Source: Candidatus Omnitrophota bacterium (GTDB taxonomy: Bacteria; Omnitrophota; Gorgyraeia; Gygaellales; Profunditerraquicolaceae). From it: a stretch of 5,250 nucleotides of DNA. Where the stretch lies: contig JAQUQA010000092.1 of NCBI GenBank assembly GCA_028716305.1, positions 1 to 5,250 on the forward strand. The letters are read 5' to 3'. Shown one piece after another: positions 4,124 through 5,250 of this stretch. Below the pieces are notes generated by a model that was not told where the DNA came from, searched no databases, and saw nothing but the letters and a program-made list of their open reading frames with translations. Both the position numbers and the translations under genes were made by a program. The first letter of the stretch is position 1; every line of letters starts with the position of its first letter.

Positions 4124-4498
4124 CTAAACAGAGAGCAATTTGGAAATCCGGACTAAAAGCTCTTGCGCCTCAAAGGGTTTATAAATAAAATCCTGCGCTC
4201 CTGCCTCCCGGCATTTTTGCGGTAATTCCGCGACGCCGGAAGCAGTAACCACCAAAATCGGGATCTCGCTTGTTAAGGGGTCATTTTTTAAGGCCTTACA
4301 GACTTCCAGGCCGTCTTTTTTCGGCAGAACGATATCCAGGAGAATAATGTCGGGCTTTTCCCGGCGGGCCTTTTGGAGCCCTTCCAATCCGTCAAAGGCG
4401 GAAATCACGTTATAGCCGGCATTCCCCAGGCGCATCTTAACCAGGTTCACAAGTTCGTCTTCATCTTCGATAAATAATACCCTCTTGGCATTTTCCAT
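4124..4498 (-). CDS. Single-domain response regulator (CheY-like receiver)
   Basis: A 124-residue cytoplasmic protein consisting only of a receiver (REC) domain. All active-site positions are present: acidic Glu11-Asp12 after beta 1 (VLFIEDED), phospho-acceptor Asp55 in IILLDIVLPKKDG, Thr85 (VVTAS) and Lys107 (IYKPF). There is no output domain, so it acts by protein contact, as a phosphorelay intermediate, or on a distant partner. The ATG at 4496-4498 has AAAGGTG 5 nt upstream and follows the kinase stop codon by 2 bp, indicating translational coupling and a matched pair. The next operon starts 86 bp downstream; a regulatory link to it is possible, but this protein has no DNA-binding domain to do it directly. 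Confidence 0.95.
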   Translation of the reverse strand: MENAKRVLFIEDEDELVNLVKMRLGNAGYNVISAFDGLEGLQKARREKPDIILLDIVLPKKDGLEVCKALKNDPLTSEIPILVVTASGVAELPQKCREAGAQDFIYKPFEAQELLVRISKLLSV

Positions 4499-4500
4499 TT

Positions 4501-5250
4501 TTACACCTTTATCTGAATAATTGCGCTTCTTGATTTCTCCAATAATTTTTCCGCGCAGTCGGCATCCACCGGATAAGTGGCGTAACCGACGCTAAAACTG
4601 ACCCCCTTTAACCGCTCTTCATCCAACCCCGCCAGGTATTTATTCGTAGCCTCTTCAATGCGCGATTTCACAATCAGGGCCTTGTTCCGGCTGGTCTCGG
4701 GAAGCAGCACCGCCAACTCCCCCGAATCCTTGAGCAGCGTATCGGTATTTTTATGCAAACAGTTCCTGATCGCCGCTTCCAGCCCCGAGATGAGCCTTTC
4801 GCTTTTTTCCGGGCCGAGATCATGCTGGATCTGCCGAAAGACGGGAAGCTTGACCAGGATCAGGGAAAATTCCAGCTTATTTTCCGCGGCATGAAGTATC
4901 CCCCGCTTAATATGTTCCTTGAACACGGCCTCGCTGTCTGCCCTGGGAACAATAAAAGTAAATTTCGTGCCCTCGCCAAGCGTGCTCTCCACCTTGATCA
5001 TCCCCTGATGCATCTCAATCAGCTGCCTGGCGATCGCCAGGCCCAACCCGGTCCCTTTGGGGCCGGCCCCAGCCTTACGGCTGAATTGCTGGAATTTTTC
5101 AAAAACCCGCGGCAGGTCTTCTTTGGCAATGCCTTCTCCGTTATCGGAAACACTGACCTCTATCTCCTGCTCCTTATCCACCATGGATATTTCGATCCTG
5201 CCTCCTTCAGGGGTATATTTGATGGCGTTTGAAACCAGGTTATTTAACAC
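4501..5250 (-). CDS. Hybrid histidine kinase, C-terminal part: HATPase_c plus degenerate GGDEF domain
   Basis: 249 residues visible; the N-terminal part (sensor and phospho-acceptor His) lies beyond base 5250. The first codon visible is GTG within the N-box, so it is not a start. HATPase_c (1-102): N-box NNLVSNAIKYTP (3-14), G1 DNGEGI (36-41), F-box VFEKF (49-53), G2 GTGLGLAI (66-73). Residues about 125-249 look like a GGDEF domain: EFSLILVKLP, then DSGELAVLLPET (175-186) where an active cyclase has GGDEF-type residues, and FSVGYATYPVDADCAEKLLE near the end. The signature is DSGEL, so diguanylate cyclase activity is unlikely; a regulatory or dimerising role is more probable. The stop is 2 bp before the receiver gene. 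The kinase call is certain; the GGDEF assignment is from pattern only. Confidence 0.92.
   Translation of the reverse strand: MLNNLVSNAIKYTPEGGRIEISMVDKEQEIEVSVSDNGEGIAKEDLPRVFEKFQQFSRKAGAGPKGTGLGLAIARQLIEMHQGMIKVESTLGEGTKFTFIVPRADSEAVFKEHIKRGILHAAENKLEFSLILVKLPVFRQIQHDLGPEKSERLISGLEAAIRNCLHKNTDTLLKDSGELAVLLPETSRNKALIVKSRIEEATNKYLAGLDEERLKGVSFSVGYATYPVDADCAEKLLEKSRSAIIQIKV

Overview
The window looks like a bacterial chromosome segment from a Gram-negative (diderm) organism: it encodes a PagL-type outer-membrane lipid A deacylase and an outer-membrane-type lipoprotein. Every gene I can support lies on the minus strand. The glycosyltransferase plus DUF5752-like pair, the histidine kinase with a GGDEF-like tail and the intergenic 7-base repeats remind me of Omnitrophota (candidate OP3) genomes. 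That placement is recall-based inference and was not tested.

Layout in the direction of transcription (right to left): (1) 5250-4124, the C-terminal part of a hybrid histidine kinase (HATPase plus degenerate GGDEF), then 2 bp later a stand-alone CheY-like receiver. (2) 4123-4038, a short intergenic stretch with a 6-bp inverted repeat and a promoter whose predicted start falls on the next gene's ATG. (3) 4037-2151, a two-gene operon: an internally duplicated DUF5752-like protein and a TreT-like trehalose synthase, 9 bp apart. (4) 2150-1992, non-coding, mostly heptanucleotide tandem arrays and a 9-bp inverted repeat. (5) 1991-1634, a proposed 41-residue membrane peptide (TTG start) overlapping a small coiled-coil lipoprotein. 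(6) 1633-1552, a spacer with a full-consensus sigma70-type promoter. (7) 1551-646, the PagL-like deacylase and a single-domain UPF0016/GDT1 cation transporter, separated by a CTTATAA heptamer array. (8) 645-332, 314 bp without a gene; 386-623 is four different heptamer arrays back to back, followed by a promoter. (9) 331-1, the N-terminal part of a PtsN/fructose-type PTS EIIA protein that runs off the window.

The genes form a plausible envelope/stress and signalling neighbourhood: a two-component pair beside a compatible-solute (trehalose) operon, then lipid A remodelling and divalent cation transport, then a PTS regulatory phosphocarrier. The functional link between blocks is inference.

Two features stand out. 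The first is the set of 7-base tandem repeats that fills most of the longer gaps; two separate copies share the same composite order. The second is three promoters (upstream of the EIIA, PagL and DUF5752-like genes) whose -10 box is so close to the ATG that the mRNA would be leaderless or nearly so, while most of the other genes with a visible start have a Shine-Dalgarno sequence.
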